Assembly: GCF_025264645.1 (NCBI RefSeq)
Contig: NZ_CP073696.1
Span: 868,001 to 932,000 of the forward strand
Direction of reading: 5' to 3'
Source of the DNA: Edaphobacter lichenicola
GTDB taxonomy: Bacteria; Acidobacteriota; Terriglobia; Terriglobales; Acidobacteriaceae
DNA length: 64,000 nucleotides
The notes below the pieces were generated by a model. The model did no database searches and had not been told where the DNA came from. It was given only the letters and a program-made list of their open reading frames with translations. Position numbers and translations under genes: made by a program. Positions 8,067-18,324 of the stretch are shown here, one piece after another. Numbering within the stretch: position 1 is the first letter of the stretch; each line of letters begins with the position of its first letter.

Positions 8067-8600
8067 CTAGACGGCGGTGCCGGTGAAGGCGACCTCGTTT
8101 ACGACTCCGGTTGTGTTGACGCTGTCTGAGATGGTGGAGAGGAGTTCGTCTGCGTTCTTCTCTTCGTCGAGGATGCCTTCGAGGACGTCGGCTGCTTCGT
8201 CGTCGCCGAGTAGCTCGGCCCAGGTGCGGAGGGTGCCGTAGACCGCGATCTCGTGGTGCTCAACCTGTTGGGCGGAGGCGATGAGGGTGATATCTCGGAT
8301 GCTAAGATCGCTGGCGTCCTTGATGTTGTCTTCGGCTTCGGTGACGAGGGCAGAGATGGCCTTGCAGGTGGAGGTGCTCGCATCTCCGGTGGCGGTGCGA
8401 AGGATGCTTTCAACTTTGGCTACGTGACCCTGGGTTTCGGTGAGATGGTTGCGGAAGGCGGTTGCGAGTTGAGGGTCAGTTGATTTTTCGATCATGGTGG
8501 GAAGGGCCTTGGTGATCTTTTGCTCCATGTCGAGCGCCTTCTTGAGGTTAGCGATGTAGAGGGTGCGGAGGTCTTCGATGTTCTCTGAAAATAATTTCAT
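8067..8600 (-). CDS. YciE/YciF ferritin-like protein (DUF892)
   Basis: A 177-aa four-helix-bundle protein of the DUF892 (YciF) ferritin-like family, beginning KLFSENIEDLRTLYIANLKKALDMEQKI. Repeated Glu/His positions are available for metal binding (ALDMEQ, HLTETQGHV, QQVEHHEIAVYG, LDEEKNAD). Family members are linked to stress responses; the reaction is not established. An AAGGAG ribosome site precedes the ATG. It is a single-gene unit with its own terminator. Confidence 0.9.
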   Translation of the reverse strand: MKLFSENIEDLRTLYIANLKKALDMEQKITKALPTMIEKSTDPQLATAFRNHLTETQGHVAKVESILRTATGDASTSTCKAISALVTEAEDNIKDASDLSIRDITLIASAQQVEHHEIAVYGTLRTWAELLGDDEAADVLEGILDEEKNADELLSTISDSVNTTGVVNEVAFTGTAV

Positions 8601-10454
<1,854 letters not shown>

Positions 10455-10473
10455 TGCTTCGGAAGATAAGACG

Positions 10474-10542
10474 GTGATCACACAGGGCTGTGATCACGAG
10501 ACAAGGGCCGCATCCTGGTTGGGTGCGGTCCTTGTGGTTTTG
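10474..10542 (+). terminator. Two hairpins downstream of thiC
   Basis: The first hairpin has perfect 9-base arms GTGATCACA / TGTGATCAC (10474-10497). The second has 15-base arms at 10501-10515 and 10521-10535 with two mismatches, followed by GGTTTTGGGG. The second is the likelier terminator for thiC. Confidence 0.6.
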
Positions 10543-10770
10543 GGGGAGGGCCTTGTGTTGGGTTGGCTCGCGGCGAGCGGCGAGTCTGTTGCGACGGAGC
10601 GGAGGAAACCGCGTGGAGGATCTGAGTGGGATAGCTCAGGGCAGGGTTCGAGTTAACCTTCGAATTCCACAGCTCTGAAGTTGAAGGCCATGTCCGCAAT
10701 TCCAATGGAGAAGCGGGCGGGTGTGAGGTGGCAGCAACATGCCCCGGAGTGCCCCAATGCGGCAGACGAT

Positions 10771-10872
10771 CTACAGAATATCGTTTTCCTCTTTATCGGA
10801 TCGCATCGCCAGAAGCGCGGGGGCGATGATCATAGCGAGAAATACCAAAGCTAAAACGAGATCGTGGACCAT
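10771..10872 (-). CDS. 33-aa single-pass membrane peptide
   Basis: A short ORF preceded by a strong AAAGGAG site seven bases before its ATG. It encodes one hydrophobic helix (LVLALVFLAMIIAPALLAM) and then a charged tail RSDKEENDIL. Ribosome site, spacing and membrane profile argue that it is real. It resembles small one-helix subunits such as KdpF in design only; no partner genes are nearby. Confidence 0.65.
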   Translation of the reverse strand: MVHDLVLALVFLAMIIAPALLAMRSDKEENDIL

Positions 10873-11287
10873 TGGGTAGTCTCCTTTGGGCGGCTTAAAC
10901 CGTCTGGGAGTAATCATGGGGCAGGTGACTAAATGGGGACATCCCACTTCGGCACTGAAAGATACATCCTTTGGGGGATGGATTTTTTCGGGCAGTTAGC
11001 GAAAAACCCCGCTTTAGGTTTGCGGGACACTACTGCAAGAACAAGAGCAAAATACGGGGGTCTCTCCACTGCGTCGCGCGATACGGCCGCGCGACTTCGG
11101 TCGAGATGACGATTTTGGGGTGGGATGAGTCTTACTGTTTCTTTTTGAATGTGCGGTCGGTCTTTTGAGGGTGCGATCGCTCTTCTTGTTCTTTTGAAAT
11201 GTCGGTGGTCTTACACGACAACATGAAGCGCTGCGGCTGAGACTGCAATTGGTGGTAAGGATGTGGTGGTTTGTGGTGAGTTGATGG
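10873..11287. other. Gene-free region between the 33-aa peptide and the M28 peptidase
   Basis: This 415-bp stretch contains a dispersed repeat copy at 11051-11112 and otherwise no recognised signal. A 65-codon plus-strand frame here runs through the repeat and is not convincing. Confidence 0.4.
11051..11112. repeat. Dispersed repeat, divergent copy A
   Basis: Contains GGGGGTCTCTCCACTGCG and then GACTTCGGTCGAGATGACGA, a longer variant of the CAGGGATCCTTC...CAGGATGACG family also seen at 18,219, 47,967 and 61,752. An inner hairpin GTCGCGCG ... CGCGCGAC interrupts it. Confidence 0.45.
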
Positions 11288-13444
11288 TTATTTGGCGGCC
11301 TCGAGGATGGCGGCGGAGCGGTTGAGGGCTTCGGTGAGGGCGGCTAGCTGGGATTGAGCGCGGGGGGCGTCGGGGGCGTCGATGCCTTCGTTGACGCCGG
11401 GGATGACGACGGCGGCGTAGCCGGTGAACTCGCCGGGGGCGTAGATGGTGTGGCGGTACCAGGGGCGCTTGGGCAGACCGGCTGGGTTGAGTAGGGCTTG
11501 TTCGGCGGCGCGCAAGGCCTCGTTGAGGCTGGCGGGGTTAGAGGGTGGGTTGGATTGGGTGGTGCGGATGGCGGTGCCGGCGGCAGCGAAGCGATGGGCT
11601 GCGGCCAAGGCCGGGGCGAAGTCGAGGGTGAGGTTCTTTGTGGTGGCTAGTTTCTGGGCAGCTTCGAGGTAGCCGACGATCTCCTTGCCGTAGAGCTGGT
11701 AGTCGTAGGGCAGGACCTCGGCGTCGGCCATGTGCAGGATTTCCAGGCCGAAGACGCGGGCCTGCTGCTGCTCGTAGACGAAGGTGGGGTCGGCAAATTT
11801 GATGAACCAGTTGTAGTTGTCGAAGGCGGAGTGATAGACGCCGTAGGGGCCTTCGGATCCGATGTCAGTAGAGGGCACGCCGAGGTGCTGGATGAAGGGG
11901 GTGTAGTCGGAGCCGGAGCCGAGGGTGCCGATGCGGATCTCTGAGTCGCTTGGCTCGGTGGTGTGACGGCGGCGTGAGTTGCCGGTGGCTTGGTCGGCTT
12001 TCCACTGGTCGTAGACGGTGCCGCCCTTGGGGCTGGGGACCTCTTGTGTGACTTCGCGGACGAACTGCTTGAGGGAGGGGACGGCGGCGGCGTCGAAGTT
12101 GGGTCCGGCTACGCCGACATCGGTATTGAAGTAAGCGACGGCGTGGGTAAGGGGCTTCTCGTGCTGTTCGGCCCATTCGGTTGAACCGATGAGGCCCTCT
12201 TCTTCAGCGTCCCAACTGCAGATGACGATGCGGCGTGCGGGCTTCCATCCTTGTTTGAGGAGGTCGCCGAGGCCGTGAACGGTTTCAAGCATGGCGGCGG
12301 TGCCGGAGTTGGGGTCAACGGCGCCGTAGACCCAGGCGTCGCGGTGGTTTCCGGCTACGACCCAATTGTCCTTTTGGGTGGGATCGGTGCCGTCGATGGT
12401 GCCGACGACGTCCCAGATGGTTCGGAGGGCGATGTCCTGCTCGAGATGCATGTGGACTGTGACTTTGCTGCCGTTCGTGTGGTTACCACCTGCTCCGAGA
12501 TGATAGGTGAAGGGGAGGGCGCCCTGCCAGTCGCGGGGGGATTCGGCACCGCCGAGTGCCTTGAGGATGGGGGCGGCGTCTTTGTAGGAGAGCGGGTTGG
12601 TGGGGATGACGGCCTGGTTGTTTTGCAGCTTATCTTGCGGGATGCGCTTCGAGTCGGAGAGCTCGGCAGTGGATGCTACGCCCGGGGTTGTTGGGTCGCC
12701 GGGATAGATGGGAAGGAATTGGATGGAGCCGCGCTGGACGGCTGACTCGGGCCGCCAAGGACCTTTGGGATACATGTCGCCGCGGAAGTAGCCGTCGTCG
12801 GCTGGGTCGGAGTAGATGAGGACGCCTTTGGCGCCGTACTGCTGTGCGATGTAGGTCTTGATGCCGCGGAAGTTTTCGCCGTAGCGGACGATGACGATCT
12901 TGTCTTTGACGCTGATGCCGAGTTTGGCGAGTTGCTGGAAGTCGGCGAGGGTGCCGTAGTTGACGTAAACGACCTCGGCGGTGATGTCGCCGGAGGGAGA
13001 GGAGCCGTTGAAGGCGGGGAGGATGCGGGGGTCGTCCTGGAAGGGGTCGCCGCCGAATTTGTTGGGGTCGACGTGCTCTGGGGTGGGACCGGACATGAGC
13101 TTCTTGCCGTCGGCGTCGAAGGCTTCGATCTCGATCTTGACGGGTTTGTTGAGGAGGACTTTGTAGGGGACGATATCGGTGTGGAGGCCGGCAGCTTTAA
13201 ATTTGTCGGCGACGTAGACGGCGGTGGCGTAGTCCTCGGGTGAGCTGGCCCAGTGGGGGGCGGCGGTGAGGGTTTTGAGATGTTCGCCGGCGAGCTTGGC
13301 GTCGGGGACGGCCATGAATGCTTTGTCCCACTTTGCCTGTTGGGAGAAGTCGCGGTAGCCGAAGACCTGCGGGGTGGTGGGGGATTGCGCGAGAGTGATG
13401 GCGGCGAGGGGAAGCAGGCAGGCTACGGTACGGAGATGGGTCAA
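11288..13444 (-). CDS. M28 family zinc peptidase, glutamate carboxypeptidase II-like
   Basis: A 718-aa secreted peptidase with a signal peptide (1-19). It has a protease-associated domain (about 150-280) and an M28 catalytic core with the zinc ligand motifs GNHRDAWVYGAVDPNSG and SWDAEEEGLIGSTEW, a later FNTDVGV Asp and a YHSAFDNY His. A C-terminal dimerisation-type domain follows. Length and order match the PSMA/TfR-like group. It starts at TTG with GAGG seven bases upstream. It probably releases C-terminal acidic residues from peptides in the periplasm; specificity is inferred from the family. Confidence 0.92.
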   Translation of the reverse strand: MTHLRTVACLLPLAAITLAQSPTTPQVFGYRDFSQQAKWDKAFMAVPDAKLAGEHLKTLTAAPHWASSPEDYATAVYVADKFKAAGLHTDIVPYKVLLNKPVKIEIEAFDADGKKLMSGPTPEHVDPNKFGGDPFQDDPRILPAFNGSSPSGDITAEVVYVNYGTLADFQQLAKLGISVKDKIVIVRYGENFRGIKTYIAQQYGAKGVLIYSDPADDGYFRGDMYPKGPWRPESAVQRGSIQFLPIYPGDPTTPGVASTAELSDSKRIPQDKLQNNQAVIPTNPLSYKDAAPILKALGGAESPRDWQGALPFTYHLGAGGNHTNGSKVTVHMHLEQDIALRTIWDVVGTIDGTDPTQKDNWVVAGNHRDAWVYGAVDPNSGTAAMLETVHGLGDLLKQGWKPARRIVICSWDAEEEGLIGSTEWAEQHEKPLTHAVAYFNTDVGVAGPNFDAAAVPSLKQFVREVTQEVPSPKGGTVYDQWKADQATGNSRRRHTTEPSDSEIRIGTLGSGSDYTPFIQHLGVPSTDIGSEGPYGVYHSAFDNYNWFIKFADPTFVYEQQQARVFGLEILHMADAEVLPYDYQLYGKEIVGYLEAAQKLATTKNLTLDFAPALAAAHRFAAAGTAIRTTQSNPPSNPASLNEALRAAEQALLNPAGLPKRPWYRHTIYAPGEFTGYAAVVIPGVNEGIDAPDAPRAQSQLAALTEALNRSAAILEAAK

Positions 13445-13623
13445 GAAATGGCCTCAGTCGATTGAGCTGGTCTATGAGGTAGGGTATCGCAAGCTGCGAG
13501 ATGTGGGGAAATCGGGAGTGACGTCACCCATTCAAACGGACGATGAGGGAATTCGTTCTTTTTATGTTGGCCAAGCTGCGGGGAAAGTTCTACTACCATT
13601 GAGGTTGAAGGCTAAGGTGAAGA

Positions 13624-14853
13624 GTGGCTCTCCAGACGATCTCGAAGACTAAAACTTTATCGCCGGTTGCGGAAGAAGGTGTGCTGTTTCGGGTGCTGAC
13701 GGCGGTGAGCTTCTGCCATCTGCTGAACGATATGGTGCAGTCTCTGCTGCCTTCGATCTATCCGATCCTGAAGAGTTCGTTCAAGCTGGATTTTGGCCAG
13801 ATCGGGCTGATTACACTGACGTATCAAATTACGGCGTCTCTGCTGCAACCGTTTATCGGGAACTATACGGATCGCAGACCGTTGCCGTATTCGTTGCCGC
13901 TGGGGATGACGGTGACTCTGGCCGGGTTGATTCTGGTGGCGGTTGCGACAAACTTTCCGATGCTGTTGATTGCTGCTGGGTTGATTGGTGTGGGGTCGGC
14001 GGTATTTCATCCGGAGTCTTCGCGGGTGGCGCGGATGGCTTCGGGCGGTCAGCATGGGATGGCGCAGTCTTTCTTCCAGGTGGGAGGCAATACGGGGTCG
14101 GCGATTGGGCCGCTGCTGGCGGCGTACATTGTGCTTCCGCGAGGTGAGCGCGGCGTGGGATGGTTTTCCATTGCGGCGCTGCTGGGAATCGCAGTGTTGT
14201 TCTGGGTGAGTGGATGGTACAAGGAGCGGCTGGAGCATCTGCAACAGCGGCCTGCGGCGCATGAGGACCACACTGCTCCGTTGCCGAGGAAGAAGGTTAT
14301 TTCTGCGATTGCGGTGCTGGTTGCGTTGGTGTTCTCAAAGTATTTTTATCTGGCCAGCCTGACGATTTATTACACGTTTTATCTGATGGAGCGGTTCCAC
14401 GTTTCGGTACGAAGCTCGCAGCTTCACCTGTTTGTTTTTCTGGGTGCCGTTGCTGCGGGAACTTTGATTGGTGGGCCGGTTGGCGATCGGGTGGGACGCA
14501 AGGTCGTGATCTGGTGCTCGATCCTTGGGGTGCTGCCGTTCACGTTGATGCTGCCGTATGCGAATCTCTTCTGGACTGGCGTGCTGAGCGTGGTGATCGG
14601 GTTTGTGATCGCGTCGGCGTTCTCGGCGATTCTGGTTTATGCGCAGGAGCTGGTGCCGGGACGAGTGGGGATGATCTCAGGGCTGTTCTTTGGATTTGCG
14701 TTTGGAATGGGCGGGATTGGAGCGGCTGTTCTGGGTAAGCTGGCGGATGCGACGAGCGTCATCTACGTATATAGGCTGTGTGCTTATCTGCCGGCGATTG
14801 GTTTGTTGACGGGGTTTCTGCCTAATCTGGAGCGCAAGCGTGTCGGCGCTTGA
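13624..14853 (+). CDS. MFS transporter of the fosmidomycin-resistance (Fsr) type
   Basis: A 409-aa 12-helix transporter starting at GTG. Fsr-like sequence is clear: SFCHLLNDMVQSLLPSIYPILK, the inter-helix motif GNYTDRRPLPYSL and GSAVFHPESSRVARMASGGQHGMAQSFFQVGGN. The second half carries GDRVGRK. Family members export fosmidomycin and related compounds; the true substrate is unknown. It is divergent from the M28 gene and has a clear terminator. Confidence 0.88.
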   Translation: MALQTISKTKTLSPVAEEGVLFRVLTAVSFCHLLNDMVQSLLPSIYPILKSSFKLDFGQIGLITLTYQITASLLQPFIGNYTDRRPLPYSLPLGMTVTLAGLILVAVATNFPMLLIAAGLIGVGSAVFHPESSRVARMASGGQHGMAQSFFQVGGNTGSAIGPLLAAYIVLPRGERGVGWFSIAALLGIAVLFWVSGWYKERLEHLQQRPAAHEDHTAPLPRKKVISAIAVLVALVFSKYFYLASLTIYYTFYLMERFHVSVRSSQLHLFVFLGAVAAGTLIGGPVGDRVGRKVVIWCSILGVLPFTLMLPYANLFWTGVLSVVIGFVIASAFSAILVYAQELVPGRVGMISGLFFGFAFGMGGIGAAVLGKLADATSVIYVYRLCAYLPAIGLLTGFLPNLERKRVGA

Positions 14854-14873
14854 TGGGCGGATTTAAGACAGCG

Positions 14874-14912
14874 AACCCGGCGAAGATTACGTTCGCCGGG
14901 CTGGTTCTTTTT
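14874..14912 (+). terminator. Terminator after the Fsr-type transporter
   Basis: Arms CCCGGCGAA / TTCGCCGGG around a seven-base loop, followed by a T-rich tract (TTCTTTTT). It ends 12 bp before the convergent mscL stop. Confidence 0.8.
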
Positions 14913-14923
14913 CGTGAGCGGAA

Positions 14924-15322
14924 CTAGACGGGTTGGGTGCAGAACTTGCAACGGGTGGCTGCGACGGGGATGTCGCCGAGGCACTGGGGGCAGGGCTTGG
15001 TCACTGGCGGCGCGACCACTGCGGGGTGGAATTTTTTGAGCAGGTATTGCGTGGGGATTACCAGAAAGAAGTAGACGACGCCGGCGATAAGAAGGAAGTT
15101 AATGATGGCTGTGAGGAAGTCGCCGTAGCGAATTTCGCCGCCGTTGACGTGCCCGACGAGATAGCCGAAGTTGGGCTTGCCGATGATGGCTCCCAGAAGC
15201 GGATTGATGATCTTTTCTGTCAGCGAGGTCACGATGGCGGTGAACGCAGCTCCGATGATGACAGCGACGGCCAGGTCGATCACATTGCCACGGAGGATGA
15301 AGTCGCGGAATCCCTTGAACAT
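14924..15322 (-). CDS. mscL: Large-conductance mechanosensitive channel MscL with zinc-ribbon tail
   Basis: A 132-aa channel that opens under membrane tension. The N-terminus FRDFILRGNVIDLAVAVIIGAAFTAIV and the second helix FLLIAGVVYFFLVIP are typical. The usual charged C-terminal helix is replaced by a short linker and four cysteines in two CxxC pairs (C111/C114 and C125/C128), which should form a small zinc ribbon. Such tails occur in some phyla; their role is unknown. Confidence 0.93.
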   Translation of the reverse strand: MFKGFRDFILRGNVIDLAVAVIIGAAFTAIVTSLTEKIINPLLGAIIGKPNFGYLVGHVNGGEIRYGDFLTAIINFLLIAGVVYFFLVIPTQYLLKKFHPAVVAPPVTKPCPQCLGDIPVAATRCKFCTQPV

Positions 15323-15463
15323 GAGGTCAGTCTCCTAGAAGGTTTCGTCGTGGTGAAATTAGTTCGGTGCTTTACCGGTGCGGCGAGTATATCGCAGGGA
15401 GTTTCAGACCGTCGTGTAATCGATTGATGGGGTGAATATGGCGGATCTTCTGCGCGCAGTACG

Positions 15464-15784
15464 CTACTGGGAGGAGGCGATCCAGCGGGCGTAGGGATAG
15501 AAGAGAAAGAAGAGGATCATGCAGAGAGCCATGAGGTCCATGTAGATGCAGAGGAGGACGCCACCGTGGTAGAAGCTCCAGCGGGGCTGCATGCAGCGTA
15601 CGGTGTCGATGGTGCCGGCGATGGCGGCGATGGCGGGGAGGATGAGCAGCGGAGTGGCGCGGTTGTGGGGGAAGTCGGAGAGTAAGAGAGCGATGCCGAG
15701 ACTGGCAAGGACGAGGACGTTCCCGCGTATCAGGGATCGATTACGCGGATTGAAGATGGATTGTTTCACGCGAGTGTCTATCAC
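15464..15784 (-). CDS. Hypothetical three-helix membrane protein
   Basis: A 106-aa protein with hydrophobic segments at about 22-38, 45-60 and 76-98. An RNRSLIRGN stretch precedes the first helix. No family recognised. Helix pattern and normal codon use support coding; it stands alone between mscL and mtnA. Confidence 0.6.
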   Translation of the reverse strand: MIDTRVKQSIFNPRNRSLIRGNVLVLASLGIALLLSDFPHNRATPLLILPAIAAIAGTIDTVRCMQPRWSFYHGGVLLCIYMDLMALCMILFFLFYPYARWIASSQ

Positions 15785-15940
15785 TCAAGGATAAGTGGGC
15801 TGCTGATCTGGGGCCAGCTTGTGCTTGCGGGAGGCGCAGAGGAAAGAGGAAGATTTTTGACCGCGGCAATTATGGTGTGAAAGTGCCCCTACGCGGTCGG
15901 TTGTGCGGTCGATGCGCAGGGGCCAGATTGCTGAACGGTT

Positions 15941-17008
15941 TTATATGGTGGCGAACTCGGGCTCGTGCTGCTGGGCCATGGCGCGGATGGACTCGTTGTA
16001 GGGGGCGCGGAGGACGCCGCGTTCGGTGATGATGGCGGTGACGTACTTCGCGGGGGTGACGTCGAAGGCGGGGTTTTCAATGGCGACTCCGTGAGGGGTC
16101 ATCTGCTTGCCGTTGGAGTGGGTGACTTCGCGAGCGTCGCGTTGCTCGATTGGTATGCCGTCACCGTTGGCAGTCTGAAGGTCGAGGGTCGACCAGGGGG
16201 CAGCGACGTAGAAGGGGATGTTGTGTTCTTTGGCGAGGATGGAGACGCCGTAGGTGCCGATTTTGTTGGCGACGTCGCCGTTGGCGGCGATGCGATCGGC
16301 ACCGACGATGACAGCCTGAATGCGGCCCTGACGCATGAGGGCGGCGGCCATGTTGTCGCAGAGGACGGTGGTGGGGATGTTGTCCTTCATGAGCTCCCAT
16401 GCGGTGAGGCGGGCACCCTGGAGGAAGGGCCGGGTCTCGTCGGCGAAGACGTCGATCTTGTGGCCGCGCTCGATGGCGGCGCGGATCACGCCGAGGGCAG
16501 AGCCGTAGCCGCAGGTGGCGAGGGCGCCGGCGTTGCAGTGGGTGAGGACGGTGCCTTCGAGCGGGAGGAGCGATGCGCCGTGTGCGCCCATCTGTTTGCA
16601 GGCGGCGATGTCCTCGTCGTACATGCGGCGGGCTTTGGCGACGACGGCGGCTTTGATCTCGGGGATGGGGGTGTTTTTGGCGGCGAGTTCGTTGTAGAGG
16701 CTGCGGATCTCGTCGATGCCCCAGAACAGGTTGACGGCAGTGGGGCGGGTCTCGGCGAGGGTCTTGGCGATGACGGCGACTTCGGCGGTGAGGGCAGGGA
16801 GGGTGGTGGCGGTGCTGCGGTCGATGCCGATGGCGACGCCCATGGCGGCAGAGACGCCGATGGCGGGGGCTCCGCGGACGATCATGTCGCGGATGACGGT
16901 GGCGACCTGCTTGTAGTCGGTGGCGAGGACGTAGGTCTCCTCGAGAGGGAGCTTGGTTTGATCGAGGAAGTTAACGCCGGTCGGGAGCCATTCGAGGGTA
17001 GGGATCAT
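15941..17008 (-). CDS. mtnA: Methylthioribose-1-phosphate isomerase MtnA
   Basis: A 355-aa enzyme of the eIF2B-alpha-like family that isomerises 5-methylthioribose-1-phosphate to the ribulose form in methionine salvage. The motifs [19 protein letters not shown], the catalytic-Cys region [18 protein letters not shown] and [18 protein letters not shown] are intact. No other salvage gene is in the window, so the rest of the pathway must be elsewhere. Confidence 0.96.
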   Translation of the reverse strand: MIPTLEWLPTGVNFLDQTKLPLEETYVLATDYKQVATVIRDMIVRGAPAIGVSAAMGVAIGIDRSTATTLPALTAEVAVIAKTLAETRPTAVNLFWGIDEIRSLYNELAAKNTPIPEIKAAVVAKARRMYDEDIAACKQMGAHGASLLPLEGTVLTHCNAGALATCGYGSALGVIRAAIERGHKIDVFADETRPFLQGARLTAWELMKDNIPTTVLCDNMAAALMRQGRIQAVIVGADRIAANGDVANKIGTYGVSILAKEHNIPFYVAAPWSTLDLQTANGDGIPIEQRDAREVTHSNGKQMTPHGVAIENPAFDVTPAKYVTAIITERGVLRAPYNESIRAMAQQHEPEFATI

Positions 17009-17015
17009 GTCCCTT

Positions 17016-17237
17016 CTAGTTTAGACGACTTGGGCCGATATGGGGGCGAATGTGGGGGCCGTAGGCGGCTCGCGGGGCGTAGAAGCGCTGGCAGCAGCAG
17101 GTGCAGCGAACCGGGCGGAGGGCGAGGAGATTGAAGAACCAATCCTTGAAGCCGCGACGATGGGAGCGATGGAGGGACTCAGTATTGCAGAAAGGGCAGA
17201 GCCTTTCGTCTGCGAATATGGGCTTTTTGGAAAACAT
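17016..17237 (-). CDS. Small zinc-ribbon protein
   Basis: A 73-aa protein with CPFC (14-17) and CTCC (45-48), spaced as a treble-clef or zinc-ribbon fold, and an Arg/His-rich remainder. It ends 7 bp upstream of the mtnA start on the same strand and may be transcribed with it. Function unknown. An overlapping frame in the same place lacks the paired cysteines. Confidence 0.65.
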   Translation of the reverse strand: MFSKKPIFADERLCPFCNTESLHRSHRRGFKDWFFNLLALRPVRCTCCCQRFYAPRAAYGPHIRPHIGPSRLN

Positions 17238-17363
17238 GGTGATCTCATCGGCTGTGGCTGTGGGAGATTCAGTTTTGGGGTGAATTAATTTGTTGGGAGT
17301 TGAAGCTGGTGGGGTAGGCTAGCGCCGAAATGGAAATATAGACGGTACTTTGATTGAGGTGCT

Positions 17364-17699
17364 ATGAAACAAGATGGGCTGACTAAGTTCCTTCTGTTAG
17401 TTATTGCGGTTGCGCTGGTTGCGATTGCGGCGCGACCGTATGTTGATCCTGCTCCTGCGCTGGCTGAGGCAAGCTCTGGGCACGCGTTCTATATTGAACC
17501 GGGGGTGCAGATGCTCCGATATCCGGATGGAACGGGGCAGGTCTATGGGAAGGTCGTTGTTGATCTGCGCAATGGGAAGGTCTGGGGATTTCCGACGGGG
17601 ACACCGGATCCGTATCCGTCGAATCCGCTGGACAGCAAGCCGAGTACCTCAAAACCTTTTGCGTTGGGTAAGTTCGCGTTTGAAGATACAGAGAAATAG
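17364..17699 (+). CDS. Hypothetical exported or membrane-anchored protein
   Basis: A 111-aa protein. An N-terminal hydrophobic helix (KFLLLVIAVALVAIAARPYV) is followed by a small domain with MLRYPDGTGQVYGKVVVDLRNGKVWGFPTG. GAGG lies before the ATG. The domain resembles short acidobacterial proteins of unknown role. It sits 17 bp upstream of the cupin gene and probably shares its transcript. Confidence 0.7.
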   Translation: MKQDGLTKFLLLVIAVALVAIAARPYVDPAPALAEASSGHAFYIEPGVQMLRYPDGTGQVYGKVVVDLRNGKVWGFPTGTPDPYPSNPLDSKPSTSKPFALGKFAFEDTEK

Positions 17700-17716
17700 A
17701 TGACGAGGAGTGCGCT

Positions 17717-18184
17717 ATGCCGTTTCAGACCTTTCATTCGATTCGTGACGATGCTTCGCTAGTGAAGATTCCTGCTATTGGGTTGGAGCTTGCTGTGCGA
17801 CTGCCGCATGATGCATCGGATGGTGCTCTCACTCTGATGGAGACGGTAAATGCTCCGGGCTTTGGGCCGCCGTTGCATCGTCATACGGAGACTGAGGTGT
17901 TTCGCGTGATGGAGGGCGAGTATCTGTACGAGGTCGATGGGAAGAGGTTTCGTGCGGCTGTGGGAGATGTTGTGAGCGTACCGGGCGGGGTGGCGCATAC
18001 GTTTACGAACTTGAGTGCGAGCCCGTCACGACAGCTTGTGTTGATGCTGCCTGCGATGGATGCGATGAAGTTCTTTGTTGGCTTGGGCGAGATTATGGCC
18101 GCGGGACGTCCGGAGCAGGCGGTGCTGAATGCTTATGGTGCGGCGTGGGGCGTGGAGTTTCTTGGGCCGCCGATCAAAGCTTAA
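17717..18184 (+). CDS. Cupin domain protein
   Basis: A 155-aa single-domain cupin. Motif 1 is seen as GPPLHRHTETEVFRVMEGEYLYEV (two His and a Glu for metal) and motif 2 as GDVVSVPGGVAHTFTNLS. GAGGAG precedes the start. The reaction cannot be told; family members range from sugar isomerases to dioxygenases. Confidence 0.85.
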   Translation: MPFQTFHSIRDDASLVKIPAIGLELAVRLPHDASDGALTLMETVNAPGFGPPLHRHTETEVFRVMEGEYLYEVDGKRFRAAVGDVVSVPGGVAHTFTNLSASPSRQLVLMLPAMDAMKFFVGLGEIMAAGRPEQAVLNAYGAAWGVEFLGPPIKA

Positions 18185-18218
18185 AGCAGTTCTTCTGTAG
18201 ATGTAATTAAGCCGAAAA

Positions 18219-18255
18219 AAATACAGGGATCGCTCACGGCGTTCAGGATGACGAC
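18219..18255. repeat. Dispersed repeat copy B
   Basis: A CAGGGAT...GTTCAGGATGACGAC copy, three bases shorter in the middle than copies C and D, in the convergent gap between the cupin gene and rhaT. Confidence 0.5.
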
Positions 18256-18324
18256 GAAAAATAGTTCACACCACGCCGGGATGGGAATGCTCTCGTTCTG
18301 TTAAACGCGCTCCATTTTTAGGCA

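Noticed and set aside
10971..11168. 65-aa plus-strand ORF
   Set aside because: Runs through a dispersed repeat and has no ribosome site or protein-like pattern.
15965..17134. 389-aa plus-strand ORF opposite mtnA
   Set aside because: Gly/Asp/Glu-rich shadow of a clear minus-strand enzyme gene; no motif of its own.
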